Assembly: GCA_020633295.1 (NCBI GenBank)
Contig: JACKDW010000002.1
Span: 186,001 to 250,000, forward strand
Reading direction: 5' to 3'
Source of the DNA: Myxococcales bacterium
GTDB lineage: Bacteria; Myxococcota_A; Polyangia; Nannocystales; Nannocystaceae
Length of the DNA stretch: 64,000 nucleotides
In this document: piece after piece, positions 37,183-44,837 of the stretch
How positions within the stretch are numbered: position 1 is the stretch's first letter
Layout: the number at the start of each line of letters is the position of its first letter
Translations under genes and position numbers: made by a program
Notes under the pieces: model-generated
Seen by the model: only the letters and a program-made list of their open reading frames with translations
What the model was told of the DNA's origin: nothing
Databases searched by the model: none

Positions 37183-37223
37183 CGAGTTCTCCAGCCAGGT
37201 CATTGTAGCGAGCGCGCAGCAAG

Positions 37224-37239
37224 CTGTCCTTGTAGACAT
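37224..37239 (-). promoter_or_regulatory. ATGTC-type promoter motif, site E
   Basis: On the + strand CTGTCCTTGTAGACAT followed by ATTC, an AT-rich island in GC-rich DNA; on the gene's strand ATGTCTACAAGGACAG. It lies about 42 bases upstream of the SBBP lipoprotein start. The same position and form occur at site A. The 306-bp gap to the FG-GAP gene otherwise holds only the palindrome at 37393. Confidence 0.5.
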
Positions 37240-37392
37240 ATTCAACACGTCGCACGGCGCGCGCCCACCCGGCCGCGGCGGCTGTGGCCAGGCGACGCAC
37301 GGCGGCGTTTTTTGCAGTCCCAACGGACAGGTCTCTGAACTCCGAGGCCGACGCGCTCGCGCGCCCGCGTGAGAACGCTAACGCGCGCCGGA

Positions 37393-37409
37393 GTTCTCCC
37401 GGGGAGAAC
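37393..37409. promoter_or_regulatory. Perfect 17-bp palindrome GTTCTCCCGGGGAGAAC
   Basis: Arms GTTCTCCC (37393-37400) and GGGAGAAC (37402-37409) with a single central G, about 80 bp upstream of the FG-GAP protein start. It could be an operator of a dimeric repressor. It is not the CGAACnnnnGTTCG type of LexA box. Confidence 0.4.
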
Positions 37410-37488
37410 GATGTATCAGCACGCTTCGCCGTTGCGCGCCCGCGCCGTTCGCCGCACTATCGCGCGGTCGCCTCTGGAGAACTTGAAC

Positions 37489-39237
37489 ATGCATCGATCG
37501 CCGCTCGCCTCCTCCTCCCCGCTCCTCGCGCTCGCGCTCGCGCTCGCGCTCGCGCCCGCGCTCGCCTGCGGCGACAGCTCCGGCACCAGCGACGCCGGCA
37601 GCGACACCAAGGTCTCGGGCGCGGCGACGGCCGAGACGACCGCCGGCCCCGGCTCGTCCGGCGGCGCGACGGCGGGCTCGACCCAGGCGGCGACCGGCGG
37701 CACGGAGACCGGCGTGGGCGGGACCAGCACCTCCGCCAGCTCCGACCCGAGCGCGACCACCATCATCTACGACGTCGCGCCGAACGAGGACTTCGGCGAC
37801 TCGGACGACACGACCGACCCCGAGCCGACCTGCGAGGTCGTGGACGACCTCGACGCGATCGGCGAGTGCGGCGACGAGGCCCCCGCCGACAGCTTCAACC
37901 CGGAGGTCCAGTGGACCTGGGGCGGCACCAACACCTCCGTCTCGGTCACGCCGCTCGTCGCCAACCTCACCGACGACAACGACGACGGCGAGATTAACCT
38001 GTGCGACGTGCCCGACGTCGTGGTCGTCGCCGGCGCGCTCGGCGGGGTCATTCACGTGCTCGACGGCGCGACCGGCTCCGAGCACTTCTCGATCAGCGGC
38101 GGGATCGCCTCGAGCTTCACGCCGGCGATCGGCGACATCGACAACGACAGCGCCCCCGAGATCGTCACCGTCACCACGAAGCCGCACAAGATCATCGCGT
38201 TTGAGCACGACGGCACCATGAAGTGGGTCGGCGACGGCACCTTCGACGCGGCCCAGGGCGGCGCGGTCGCCATCGCCGACCTCGACAACGACGGCTCGCC
38301 CGAGATCCTCGCCGACGGCATGGTCAGCGGCGCCGACGGCAAGCTGCTGTGGCAGGCGCCCGAGCAGGTCGGGTGGAAGTTCGCGCAGAAGAACATGGTG
38401 CCCATCGCCGCCGACCTCGACAACGACGCCGACCTCGAGGTCATCTACGGGCAGACCGCGTACCACCACGACGGCGCCGAGATCTGGAACAACCCGGAGA
38501 TCCTGCCGGGCTACCCGCAGGTCGCCAACCTCGACATGGACGATGACCCCGAGATCCTGATCAACAACAGCAACGGCGTCACGATCCTCGAGCACGACGG
38601 CACCGTGAAGTTCCTCGACGCGCGCCCCAACGGCGACCCGGTGGGCCCGATCGGCAACAACTGGTTCCGCCCCTCGACGGTGCACGACTTCAACGGCGAC
38701 GAGTACTCTGACTTCGCGGTCAGCTCGGCGAGCCACTACACCGCGTTCCGCTTCAGCCTGCAGACCATGTGGATCGTCGACGTCGACGACGGCAGCGGCT
38801 GGGCGACGGGCACCGCGTTCGACTTCCTCGGCGACGGCGTGGCCGAGGCGATGTACGCCGACGAGCAGTACCTGTTCGTCTACGACGGCGCGACCGGCGA
38901 CGTGCTGCTGCAGGTCCCGCGCAGCTCGTCGACGCTCATCGAGTACCCGGTGGTCGCCGATGTCGACAACGACGGCTCCTCGGAGATCGTCGTGGTCTCG
39001 AACACGCCGTTCGAGGGCAGCCAGACGTCGCCGGCGGTGCAGGTGATCCGCGACGCCGAGGACCGCTGGATCCAGGCGCGGCGGATCTGGAACCAGCACG
39101 CCTACCACGTGACCAACGTGCGCGAGGACGGCTCGATCCCGCAGTTCGAGAAGCCCTCGTGGCAGGACCTCAACACCTACCGGACCAACGCGCAGATCGA
39201 GAACGGCTCGGTCTGCAAGCCGATGCCGCCGGTTTAG
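37489..39237 (+). CDS. FG-GAP-repeat propeller lipoprotein
   Basis: A 582-residue exported protein: lipobox ALACGDS, a long Ser/Thr/Gly linker, then a region rich in calcium-binding FG-GAP strands of the DxDxDG type: LTDDNDDGEINL, IGDIDNDSAPEIV, IADLDNDGSPEIL, AADLDNDADLEVI, VHDFNGDEYSDFA and VADVDNDGSSEIV. At least six are seen, consistent with a seven-bladed integrin-alpha-like propeller. The end has a short Cys-containing tail (VCKPMPPV). Start ATG 37489 (MHRSPLASSSP) is chosen for the signal. Probably a calcium-dependent surface adhesin or lectin-like protein; ligand unknown. Confidence 0.85.
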   Translation: MHRSPLASSSPLLALALALALAPALACGDSSGTSDAGSDTKVSGAATAETTAGPGSSGGATAGSTQAATGGTETGVGGTSTSASSDPSATTIIYDVAPNEDFGDSDDTTDPEPTCEVVDDLDAIGECGDEAPADSFNPEVQWTWGGTNTSVSVTPLVANLTDDNDDGEINLCDVPDVVVVAGALGGVIHVLDGATGSEHFSISGGIASSFTPAIGDIDNDSAPEIVTVTTKPHKIIAFEHDGTMKWVGDGTFDAAQGGAVAIADLDNDGSPEILADGMVSGADGKLLWQAPEQVGWKFAQKNMVPIAADLDNDADLEVIYGQTAYHHDGAEIWNNPEILPGYPQVANLDMDDDPEILINNSNGVTILEHDGTVKFLDARPNGDPVGPIGNNWFRPSTVHDFNGDEYSDFAVSSASHYTAFRFSLQTMWIVDVDDGSGWATGTAFDFLGDGVAEAMYADEQYLFVYDGATGDVLLQVPRSSSTLIEYPVVADVDNDGSSEIVVVSNTPFEGSQTSPAVQVIRDAEDRWIQARRIWNQHAYHVTNVREDGSIPQFEKPSWQDLNTYRTNAQIENGSVCKPMPPV

Positions 39238-39469
39238 CGCTACGCGGACACGCGCCTGCGGAGCGGGGACCGGGGCGCTCCTCGCGGGACACGTGAGCGA
39301 CCCCTCGGGGCTCACATGGTCTTAAGTCCTCTTCTGCCCCCGCCCCCGCTCGCCCGCCGCGCGTCATCACGGACGACGACCGTGATGACGCGCGCGCACA
39401 CGATGACCGCGAGCGTCGCGCGTCGATGTAGTCGTGCCGCGGCGCGCGAGCTCTGGCATGCTCACGCGC

Positions 39470-39838
39470 GTGAGCAGCACGCGCGAAGTCGTCATCTGGC
39501 ACAACCCCCGCTGCACCAAGTCGCGGCAGACGCTGGCGCGGCTCGAGGCCGCCGGCGTCACGCCGACCGTGCGCCGCTACCTCGACGACCCGCCGACGCT
39601 CGCCGAGCTGCGCGCGGCCGCGGGGCGCCTCGAGGGCGGCGCGGCCGCGCTGATCCGGCGCAAGGAGGCGGAGTTTCGCGAACTCGGGCTCGCGGCGTCG
39701 CTCGCGGCGGGCGACGACGACGCGCTGCTGCGAGCGATGGCGGCGCACCCCCGCCTGATCGAGCGGCCGCTCGTGCTGCGCGGCGCCAGGGCGGCGCTCG
39801 GGCGCCCGCCCGAGAACGTCGACGCGCTGCTCGAGTGA
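39470..39838 (+). CDS. ArsC-family (arsenate reductase/Spx-like) protein
   Basis: A glutaredoxin-fold enzyme of about 122 residues. The catalytic cysteine block is IWHNPRCTKSRQTLARLEAAG, at the expected start of the family (E. coli ArsC has NPACGTSRNTL there). IERPLVLRG near the end holds the conserved cis-proline region. Classical glutathione-linked ArsC reduces arsenate; YfgD-like relatives have unknown substrates. The GTG at 39470 gives MSSTREVVIWHNPRC, the most family-like start; an ATG at 39458 adds four residues. It is not next to other arsenic genes, so a generic thiol redox role is possible. Confidence 0.8.
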   Translation: MSSTREVVIWHNPRCTKSRQTLARLEAAGVTPTVRRYLDDPPTLAELRAAAGRLEGGAAALIRRKEAEFRELGLAASLAAGDDDALLRAMAAHPRLIERPLVLRGARAALGRPPENVDALLE

Positions 39839-39852
39839 GCGGCGCGCCGCAG

Positions 39853-39966
39853 CCTGGTCATTAGACCAGGAACATCTCGCGCTCCCAGTCGAACACGACG
39901 CCGACGCGACCTGGTCATCGGACCAGGAACACCTCGCGCTCCCAGCCGAACGCGACGCCGCCGCCG
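39853..39966. repeat. Imperfect 57-bp tandem duplication of a gene end, each copy with a hairpin
   Basis: Copy 1 (39853-39909) and copy 2 (39910-39966) are about 86% identical. Copy 2 contains the last codons and stop of the minus-strand lipoprotein; copy 1 would encode a near-identical tail (WEREMFLV) beyond the stop. Each begins with perfect seven-base arms CCTGGTC and GACCAGG (loops ATTA and ATCG). The hairpins lie between convergent genes and could terminate both transcripts. Confidence 0.85.
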
Positions 39967-41177
39967 GTCTGGACCACGAGCCGCACCTTGTAGGGCAGCA
40001 GCGCGCCCACGTCGAGCCCCTGCAGGTCGTCGTCGGTCAAGCCGGTCTGGCCGTCGACCACCGAGCTCGCGGCGTCGTGGCTCCACAGGTAGTAGCCGGA
40101 GGCCGAGCCCGGGGTCGGCCAGGTGCCGGCCCCGCCGCCGCAGTTGCCGTCCTCGCCGGGCGTGAGCAAGAACCAGTTCGGGTCCTTGCCCTTGAGGTAG
40201 ACCTCGTGCCCCGTGGTCAGGTTGTTCTGGTAGCCGCCGTTGTCGTCGTCCGAGGTCAGCGCGACGATCCGCGTCGTCGGGTGCAGCTCGCTGATGAGGT
40301 CGCGCAGCGCCTCGATCTGCGCGGCGGTGTAGTCCGAGAGCAGGCTCGGGTTGCGGTAGACGAGGTCGACGTCGTTGATCGAGTTGCCGCCCGGGCTGTA
40401 GTCGGGCGTGACGTCGTCCTCGGTGATCCAGTCGAAGTGCTTGGCCGAGTCGTCCTCGCACTTGTCCCACGGGTTCTCGGGCGCGGCCGCGTTCTCGCTA
40501 ACGACGACGCCGTCGGTGTGGTTGAGCGAGAGCCGGATCCAGCCGCCGCCGTCGGTCACCATGTCGCAGGAGACCGGGAACGGCGTGATCACGCCGTCGC
40601 CGTCGGGGTCGATGTCGTAGTCGCCGTCGCCGAGGTCCGGGTTGAGCGCGTGCAATTCCTTGCAGTCGAGCGGGAAGGCGCACAGGCCCCCGTTGCACGC
40701 CAGCGTCGCGCAGTCGTTCCCCACGACGCACTGCTGCCCGAGCGTGCACGGCGTGCAGCCGCCGCCGCAGTCGATGTCGGTCTCGTCGCCGTTGTGCAGC
40801 CCGTCGTCGCAGGCCGGCTCCCCGTCGCCGTCCCCGTCGCCGTCTCCGTCGCCGTCGCCGTCTCCGTCCCCATCGCCGTCGCCGTCGCCGTCTCCGTCTC
40901 CGTCTCCGTCTCCGTCTCCGTCTCCGTCTCCGTCGCCCGCGGTCGTCTCGTCGCCGTCTCCGTCGCCGTCTCCGTCTCCGTCTCCATCGCCATCGCCATC
41001 GCCATCGCCGTCGCCGTCGCCGTCGCCGGCGGTCGTGCTCGACGAGGTGGGCGTCATCTCGGTGTCGGCGACGGTCTCGTCAGAGTCGCGTCCCCCGCTG
41101 TCGCCGCAGGCGATGAGGCCATGGGCGGTGAGCGGGGTCCAGAGGGCGAGTGCGGCGAGCGAGCGCGATAATTTCAT
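39915..41177 (-). CDS. Lipoprotein with (DG)n tract, cysteine collar and fibrinogen-C-terminal-like domain
   Basis: A 420-residue exported protein: lipobox LIACGDS, a Thr/Ser linker, then an Asp-Gly tract (about 50 DG pairs, encoded 40822-41035) broken by ETTAGDG. A cysteine segment (CDDGLHNGDETDIDCGGGC) follows. The C-terminal part begins CKELHALNPDLGDGDYDIDP and contains VSCDMVTDGGGWIRL, the start of a fibrinogen-related or COLFI-type domain, then a GYYLWSHDAAS and YKVRLVVQTGG end. Start ATG 41177 (MKLSRSLAALALWTPL) begins the signal. A shared promoter motif with TATAAT is 50 bp upstream. Its 3' end is partly duplicated. DG tracts can bind calcium; probable surface adhesin. Confidence 0.8.
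   Translation of the reverse strand: MKLSRSLAALALWTPLTAHGLIACGDSGGRDSDETVADTEMTPTSSSTTAGDGDGDGDGDGDGDGDGDGDGDGDGDETTAGDGDGDGDGDGDGDGDGDGDGDGDGDGDGDGDGDGDGDGEPACDDGLHNGDETDIDCGGGCTPCTLGQQCVVGNDCATLACNGGLCAFPLDCKELHALNPDLGDGDYDIDPDGDGVITPFPVSCDMVTDGGGWIRLSLNHTDGVVVSENAAAPENPWDKCEDDSAKHFDWITEDDVTPDYSPGGNSINDVDLVYRNPSLLSDYTAAQIEALRDLISELHPTTRIVALTSDDDNGGYQNNLTTGHEVYLKGKDPNWFLLTPGEDGNCGGGAGTWPTPGSASGYYLWSHDAASSVVDGQTGLTDDDLQGLDVGALLPYKVRLVVQTGGGVAFGWEREVFLVR
40822..41035 (-). repeat. Hexanucleotide (GACGGN) tract encoding Asp-Gly repeats
   Basis: More than thirty repeats of a 6-bp unit (GAYGGN on the gene's strand; the + strand shows alternating CCGTCG, CCGTCT and CCATCG). Third-position changes are frequent but units are always six bases, so slippage gains or losses stay in frame. 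Confidence 0.9.
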
Positions 41178-41226
41178 GGCTATCAGGGCTCCGGGAGTGA
41201 CGCGAGGGTCGCGGCGGAGCTCGAGA

Positions 41227-41255
41227 ATTATAAGACATGACTCATTGGTCATGTC
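41227..41255 (-). promoter_or_regulatory. ATGTC-type promoter motif, site F, with TATAAT -10
   Basis: On the gene's strand the inverted repeat GACATGAC...GTCATGTC (eight-base arms, six-base spacer, plus-strand 41234-41255) is followed by TTATAATTC; the TATAAT lies at plus-strand 41227-41232. CATGTCTTATAATTC is identical to site B. The distance to the lipoprotein start at 41177 is 50 bases, leaving a normal leader. Confidence 0.7.
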
Positions 41256-41327
41256 ACTGGGGCGCAACGCCGCAGCGCGAGCGCCGGTCGACCTCGATCG
41301 CGGCCGACCGACGTACACGCGCGCACC

Positions 41328-41681
41328 TCACCGCGCCGCGGCGCGCTCGTCGAGGTTGCGCGCGACCAGCTGCTCGAGCGGCCGCGCCGAGCCGGGGTTG
41401 CCGACGAGCTTGTCGACGGGCTCGCCGCGCTTGAACACGAGCAGCGTCGGGATGCTGCGGACGCCGTACATCGCGGCCGTCTTGTGGTTCTCGTCGATGT
41501 CGAGCTTGACCACGCGCGCGCGGCCGGCGAATCGCTCGGCGACGCGCTCGAGGTGGGGCGCGAGCGCGCGACAGGGGCCGCACCACTTGGCGGTGAAGTC
41601 GACGAGCACGGGCAGCTCGGCGTCGAGAACCTCGTCCTGAAAGGTGTTGTCGTTGATGCTGGATACGGTGCTCGGGGTCAT
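41328..41681 (-). CDS. trxA: Thioredoxin
   Basis: A 117-residue canonical thioredoxin: FTAKWCGPCRALAPHLERVA carries the WCGPC active site at residues about 33-37, and the conserved cis-proline SIPTLLVFKRGE follows at about 76. The length is normal. Start ATG 41681. It reduces protein disulfides in the cytoplasm with NADPH-thioredoxin reductase. No redox partner gene is adjacent; it stands between the DG-tract lipoprotein and an AraC regulator on the opposite strand. Many bacteria carry several thioredoxins, so this one may be specialised. Confidence 0.93.
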   Translation of the reverse strand: MTPSTVSSINDNTFQDEVLDAELPVLVDFTAKWCGPCRALAPHLERVAERFAGRARVVKLDIDENHKTAAMYGVRSIPTLLVFKRGEPVDKLVGNPGSARPLEQLVARNLDERAAAR

Positions 41682-41899
41682 GTCGATCTCGTCTTCTCGG
41701 GTGAGCCGGCTCGCGGGGAGCGCACCGGCGAGTGGGCGGTTTCGCCGACGAAGGCCAGCGAACCGCCCCCTCAGGGTTTGTCCCCCGGCGTGCGGGCGCG
41801 TCCGGGCGATGTGCTCGTGCGTCCGAATCTCCGGCGCACGCCCCGCTCGCGCGCGTGAGCGTTTGACCAGCAGCGCGTCGGGCGATCAGACTCGAGGGG

Positions 41900-42850
41900 A
41901 TGCTGCTTGACCGCTTGTTGACGGCGCTCGAGGTCTCGGTCGACCCGTTCGCGATCTGTGACGTGCGCGCGGGCTGGCGCCTGCAGATGCCCCCGGTCGG
42001 CAGCGTCGGGCTGCACTACGTCCTGCGCGGCGGCGGCGAGTTGATCGTGCCCGGCGGCGCGCGCACGGCGTTCGGGCCGCGCTCGCTGATCGTCGTGCCG
42101 CCTGGCTCCCCGCACAGGATCGAGCCCGACGGCGGCGCGCGCACGGTGTTCGACGTCGGCGCCGCGTGTCGCCGTCCGTCGCCAGGCGTGCGCGCGCTCG
42201 TGGCGGGTGAGGGCGAGGAGGTGCTGCTGCTCGCGTGCGGGAACGTGCGAGCGACCTACGCCGGCGGCGTCAACCTGTTCGCGCACCTGCGCGCGCCGCT
42301 GGTCGTGCGCTTCAATCGCGCCGAGCTGGCGATCGAGACCGCGTTCACCGGGCTGCTCGAGGAGCAGGCGCGCCCGGGCCCCGGGACCGACGCGATGATG
42401 TCGGCCTACATGACCCAGGGGCTCATCGCCATGGTTCGACGTGTCTACAGGGACAGCGAGGCGCTGCGCGAGGGGGCTGCGGACGAGTCGATCGACGCCG
42501 CCTCGCTCCGCTGGCTGTCGGCGCTCGACGACCCCCGGCTCGCGCGCGCGCTCGCGCGGATGCTCGAGGCGCCCGGCGAGTCGCACACGCTCGAGTCGCT
42601 GGCGAAGATCGCGGGCATGAGCCGCTCGAGCTTCTCGGAGCACTTCGCCGCGACCTTCGGCGTCTCGCCGATGGAGCTGCTGCGCGAGACGAGGCTGCGG
42701 CGCGCCGCCCAGCTGCTGCGGACCAGCGACCGCCCGATCAAGACGATCGCCGCCGAGGTCGGCTTCTCGAGCCGCAGCCACTTCTCCCGGGCGTTCAAGA
42801 GCTTCACGGGCAGCGAGCCGACGCAGTACCGCGCGCGCCCGGACTCGTGA
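41900..42850 (+). CDS. AraC-family regulator with cupin N-terminal domain
   Basis: A 316-residue regulator: an N-terminal cupin ligand-binding domain (about 8-180, with VGLHYVLRGGGELIVPGG and RSLIVVPPGSPHRIEPDG) and a C-terminal double helix-turn-helix. The first helix pair is SLAKIAGMSRSSFSEHF (about 234-250); the second, IKTIAAEVGFSSRSHFSRAF, is near 281-300 with the typical SHFSRAFKSFTG end. ATG 41900 overlaps GAGGGG as an immediate ribosome-binding site. It lies between thioredoxin and the 3-hydroxyanthranilate dioxygenase gene (convergent). Target genes unknown. Confidence 0.88.
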   Translation: MLLDRLLTALEVSVDPFAICDVRAGWRLQMPPVGSVGLHYVLRGGGELIVPGGARTAFGPRSLIVVPPGSPHRIEPDGGARTVFDVGAACRRPSPGVRALVAGEGEEVLLLACGNVRATYAGGVNLFAHLRAPLVVRFNRAELAIETAFTGLLEEQARPGPGTDAMMSAYMTQGLIAMVRRVYRDSEALREGAADESIDAASLRWLSALDDPRLARALARMLEAPGESHTLESLAKIAGMSRSSFSEHFAATFGVSPMELLRETRLRRAAQLLRTSDRPIKTIAAEVGFSSRSHFSRAFKSFTGSEPTQYRARPDS

Positions 42851-42919
42851 GCGCAGGCCTCGAGCGGCGCGTGACGCCGTGACGCCATGAGGACGATGAG
42901 GACGACGACGACGCCGCGC

Positions 42920-43429
42920 TCACGCGGACGCGACGACGCCGCAGGCCGGGCAGGTGCGCAGGTCCTCGCGCGCGCGGTAGGTCGCGATCGCGTCGGCGAG
43001 CTGGCGCTCGATGTCGACGAGCTCAAAGCTGCGCTCGTGGATCAGCGCGCAGCAGCGCTCGCAGTACCAGCGCAGCCCGTCGCGCTCCCCGGGCCTGCGC
43101 GCGCGCTCGACGACGAGCCCGACCGTGCCGTCGGGGCGCTGCGGCGAGTGGGGCACGCCGGCCGGCAGCAGGAACAGCTCCCCCTCGCGGATCGCGATGT
43201 CACGCCGCTCGCCGTCGTCGATCACGCGCAGCGTGATGTCGCCCTCGAGCTGGTAGAACAGCTCCTCGCCGGGATCGATGTGATAGTCGCTGCGCCCGTT
43301 CGGCCCGCCGACGATCATCACGATCGTCTCGCGGTCGACCCAGAGGCGCTTGTTGCCGACGGGCGGGCGCAGGAGATCGCGGTGTTCCTCGACCCAGCGC
43401 TGGAGGTTGAGCGGCGGCGCGAGCGGCAT
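42920..43429 (-). CDS. nbaC: 3-hydroxyanthranilate 3,4-dioxygenase
   Basis: A 169-residue Fe(II)-dependent ring-cleaving cupin opening 3-hydroxyanthranilate to aminocarboxymuconate semialdehyde in tryptophan/kynurenine degradation or quinolinate synthesis. Iron ligands H50, E56 and H94 are present, with R46, R98 and E108 in the substrate pocket region. The second rubredoxin-like iron site of bacterial enzymes is formed by CERC (C123, C126) and CPAC (C160, C163). Start ATG 43429. It lies 28 bp after the FAD-dependent oxidoreductase gene on the same strand, likely one operon. No kynureninase or aminocarboxymuconate decarboxylase gene is adjacent. Confidence 0.93.
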   Translation of the reverse strand: MPLAPPLNLQRWVEEHRDLLRPPVGNKRLWVDRETIVMIVGGPNGRSDYHIDPGEELFYQLEGDITLRVIDDGERRDIAIREGELFLLPAGVPHSPQRPDGTVGLVVERARRPGERDGLRWYCERCCALIHERSFELVDIERQLADAIATYRAREDLRTCPACGVVASA

Positions 43430-43457
43430 GGCCCAGGGTACCAGCCCGCCGCGACGC

Positions 43458-44615
43458 TCAGGAGGCCGCGCGCTGCTCCTGCCCGAGCAGCTTGAGCAGC
43501 GCCTGATCGACCAGCGGCTTGATCCGCCGCGACGACAGCGCGCGCCCGAGCGGGCGCACGACCGGCGAGCGCACGGCCTGGACGAACGCGTGCCCAGCCC
43601 AGAATTTCGGCAGCACCTCGCGCGCGGTCGCGAGCTGGTGACGTCGCCGCGCGAGCGCCGAGAACCCGTGGTAGGGGCTGAAGTGCTCGTGAACGAGATC
43701 GGCGCCGCGCAGGCCGCTCGCGAGCGCGAAGCCGATGCCCTCGACGCTGCCCGGCATCACGAGGCGCGCGGCCTCGCCGACCCACAGCGCGCGCGGCTCC
43801 GACAGCGGACCGAGTGAATTCGTGACGACGGCCGGGTGCCCGCGCAGGCGCCCGAGCTGCTCGGCGCCGGCGAGCTCGCGGGCGCAGTACTGGTCGCAGA
43901 GCTCGCGAAACAGCGGCTTGAGTCGACGGACGTCCGGCGCGTCCTCGGGGATCGTCAACCCGACGTTGAACACACCACCTGGCTCTGGGAACACCCAGAA
44001 GTAGTAGCCGGCGAGCGCGCGGTCCCACACCATCCACGCGCGCTCGGGCGTGAAGCCGGCGCCGCGGTACCAGGCCATGATCGTCTGGATCGTCGTGCGC
44101 GGCCGCGCGTCGATGGAGAAGCGCGACGGCGAGCCGTCGGCGCAGATCACCAGGTCGGCCTCCAGCGCGCCTGACCTCGTCTGCACGCCGCGGACTGTGC
44201 CTCGCGCCTCCCCGGGGCCCGGATCGTCGCGCAGCAGCTCCGTGACCTTGGTGCCCTCGCGAAACTCGGCGCCGCGGGCGACGGCCTCGCGGACGAGCCT
44301 GTGATCAAATTCAACGCGGGGGTACACCCACGCCTCCTGCCCCGAGCGGATCACGAGCTCCCCGCCGCCGGGGCCGATCGTGCGCAGCGAGGTGATCGAC
44401 GCGCGCGTCTCTCGAGCGAGCGCCTGCTTGATCCCCAGGCGCTCGAGCTGATTGAGCGCGTGCGGCGAGAGCCCGCTGCCGCACACCTTGACGCGCGGAT
44501 ACGACGACTTGTCCAGCAGCAGCAGCTCCGCGCGGGGCATCCGCTGGAGGATGGCGAGGGCACAAGAGGCGCCTGACGGGCCGGCGCCGACGACGATGAT
44601 CTTGGGAGCACGCAT
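43458..44615 (-). CDS. Geranylgeranyl-reductase-type FAD-dependent oxidoreductase
   Basis: A 385-residue flavoprotein. GAGPSGASCALAI (about 9-21) is the FAD-binding loop, CGSGLSPHAL (about 45-54) the family signature, LVICADGSPSRF (about 155-166) the GD-type motif and ALWVGEAARL (about 258-267) the second FAD motif. The pattern is that of geranylgeranyl reductases and related digeranylglycerophospholipid reductases, but many relatives oxidise other lipids or aromatics. Start ATG 44615. It shares an apparent operon with 3-hydroxyanthranilate dioxygenase, which raises the possibility of an aromatic monooxygenase; the sequence favours the reductase group. Confidence 0.8.
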   Translation of the reverse strand: MRAPKIIVVGAGPSGASCALAILQRMPRAELLLLDKSSYPRVKVCGSGLSPHALNQLERLGIKQALARETRASITSLRTIGPGGGELVIRSGQEAWVYPRVEFDHRLVREAVARGAEFREGTKVTELLRDDPGPGEARGTVRGVQTRSGALEADLVICADGSPSRFSIDARPRTTIQTIMAWYRGAGFTPERAWMVWDRALAGYYFWVFPEPGGVFNVGLTIPEDAPDVRRLKPLFRELCDQYCARELAGAEQLGRLRGHPAVVTNSLGPLSEPRALWVGEAARLVMPGSVEGIGFALASGLRGADLVHEHFSPYHGFSALARRRHQLATAREVLPKFWAGHAFVQAVRSPVVRPLGRALSSRRIKPLVDQALLKLLGQEQRAAS

Positions 44616-44837
44616 GTCGCAACCGCAGGTTCAACGATCGAGGTACGGACGCGGCGCGCCGGCACGCGCGCTGGTCCCTGGCTCCTTGATCGGTAATACT
44701 GGGCGCGTTCGCAGTGCCTCGCGTCACACCGACGGTGAGCGCGACCACGCGCGGGTCACACAAGCGCTGCGTCTCCGTGACGCATGGAGCCACGACCGGC
44801 CCCTTGGCAGACTGCGACGACCGGCGGGAGAAATTTC

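Noticed and set aside
40642..41640. + strand frame with long Ser-Pro repeats
   Set aside because: Antisense translation of the Asp-Gly hexanucleotide tract on the minus strand.
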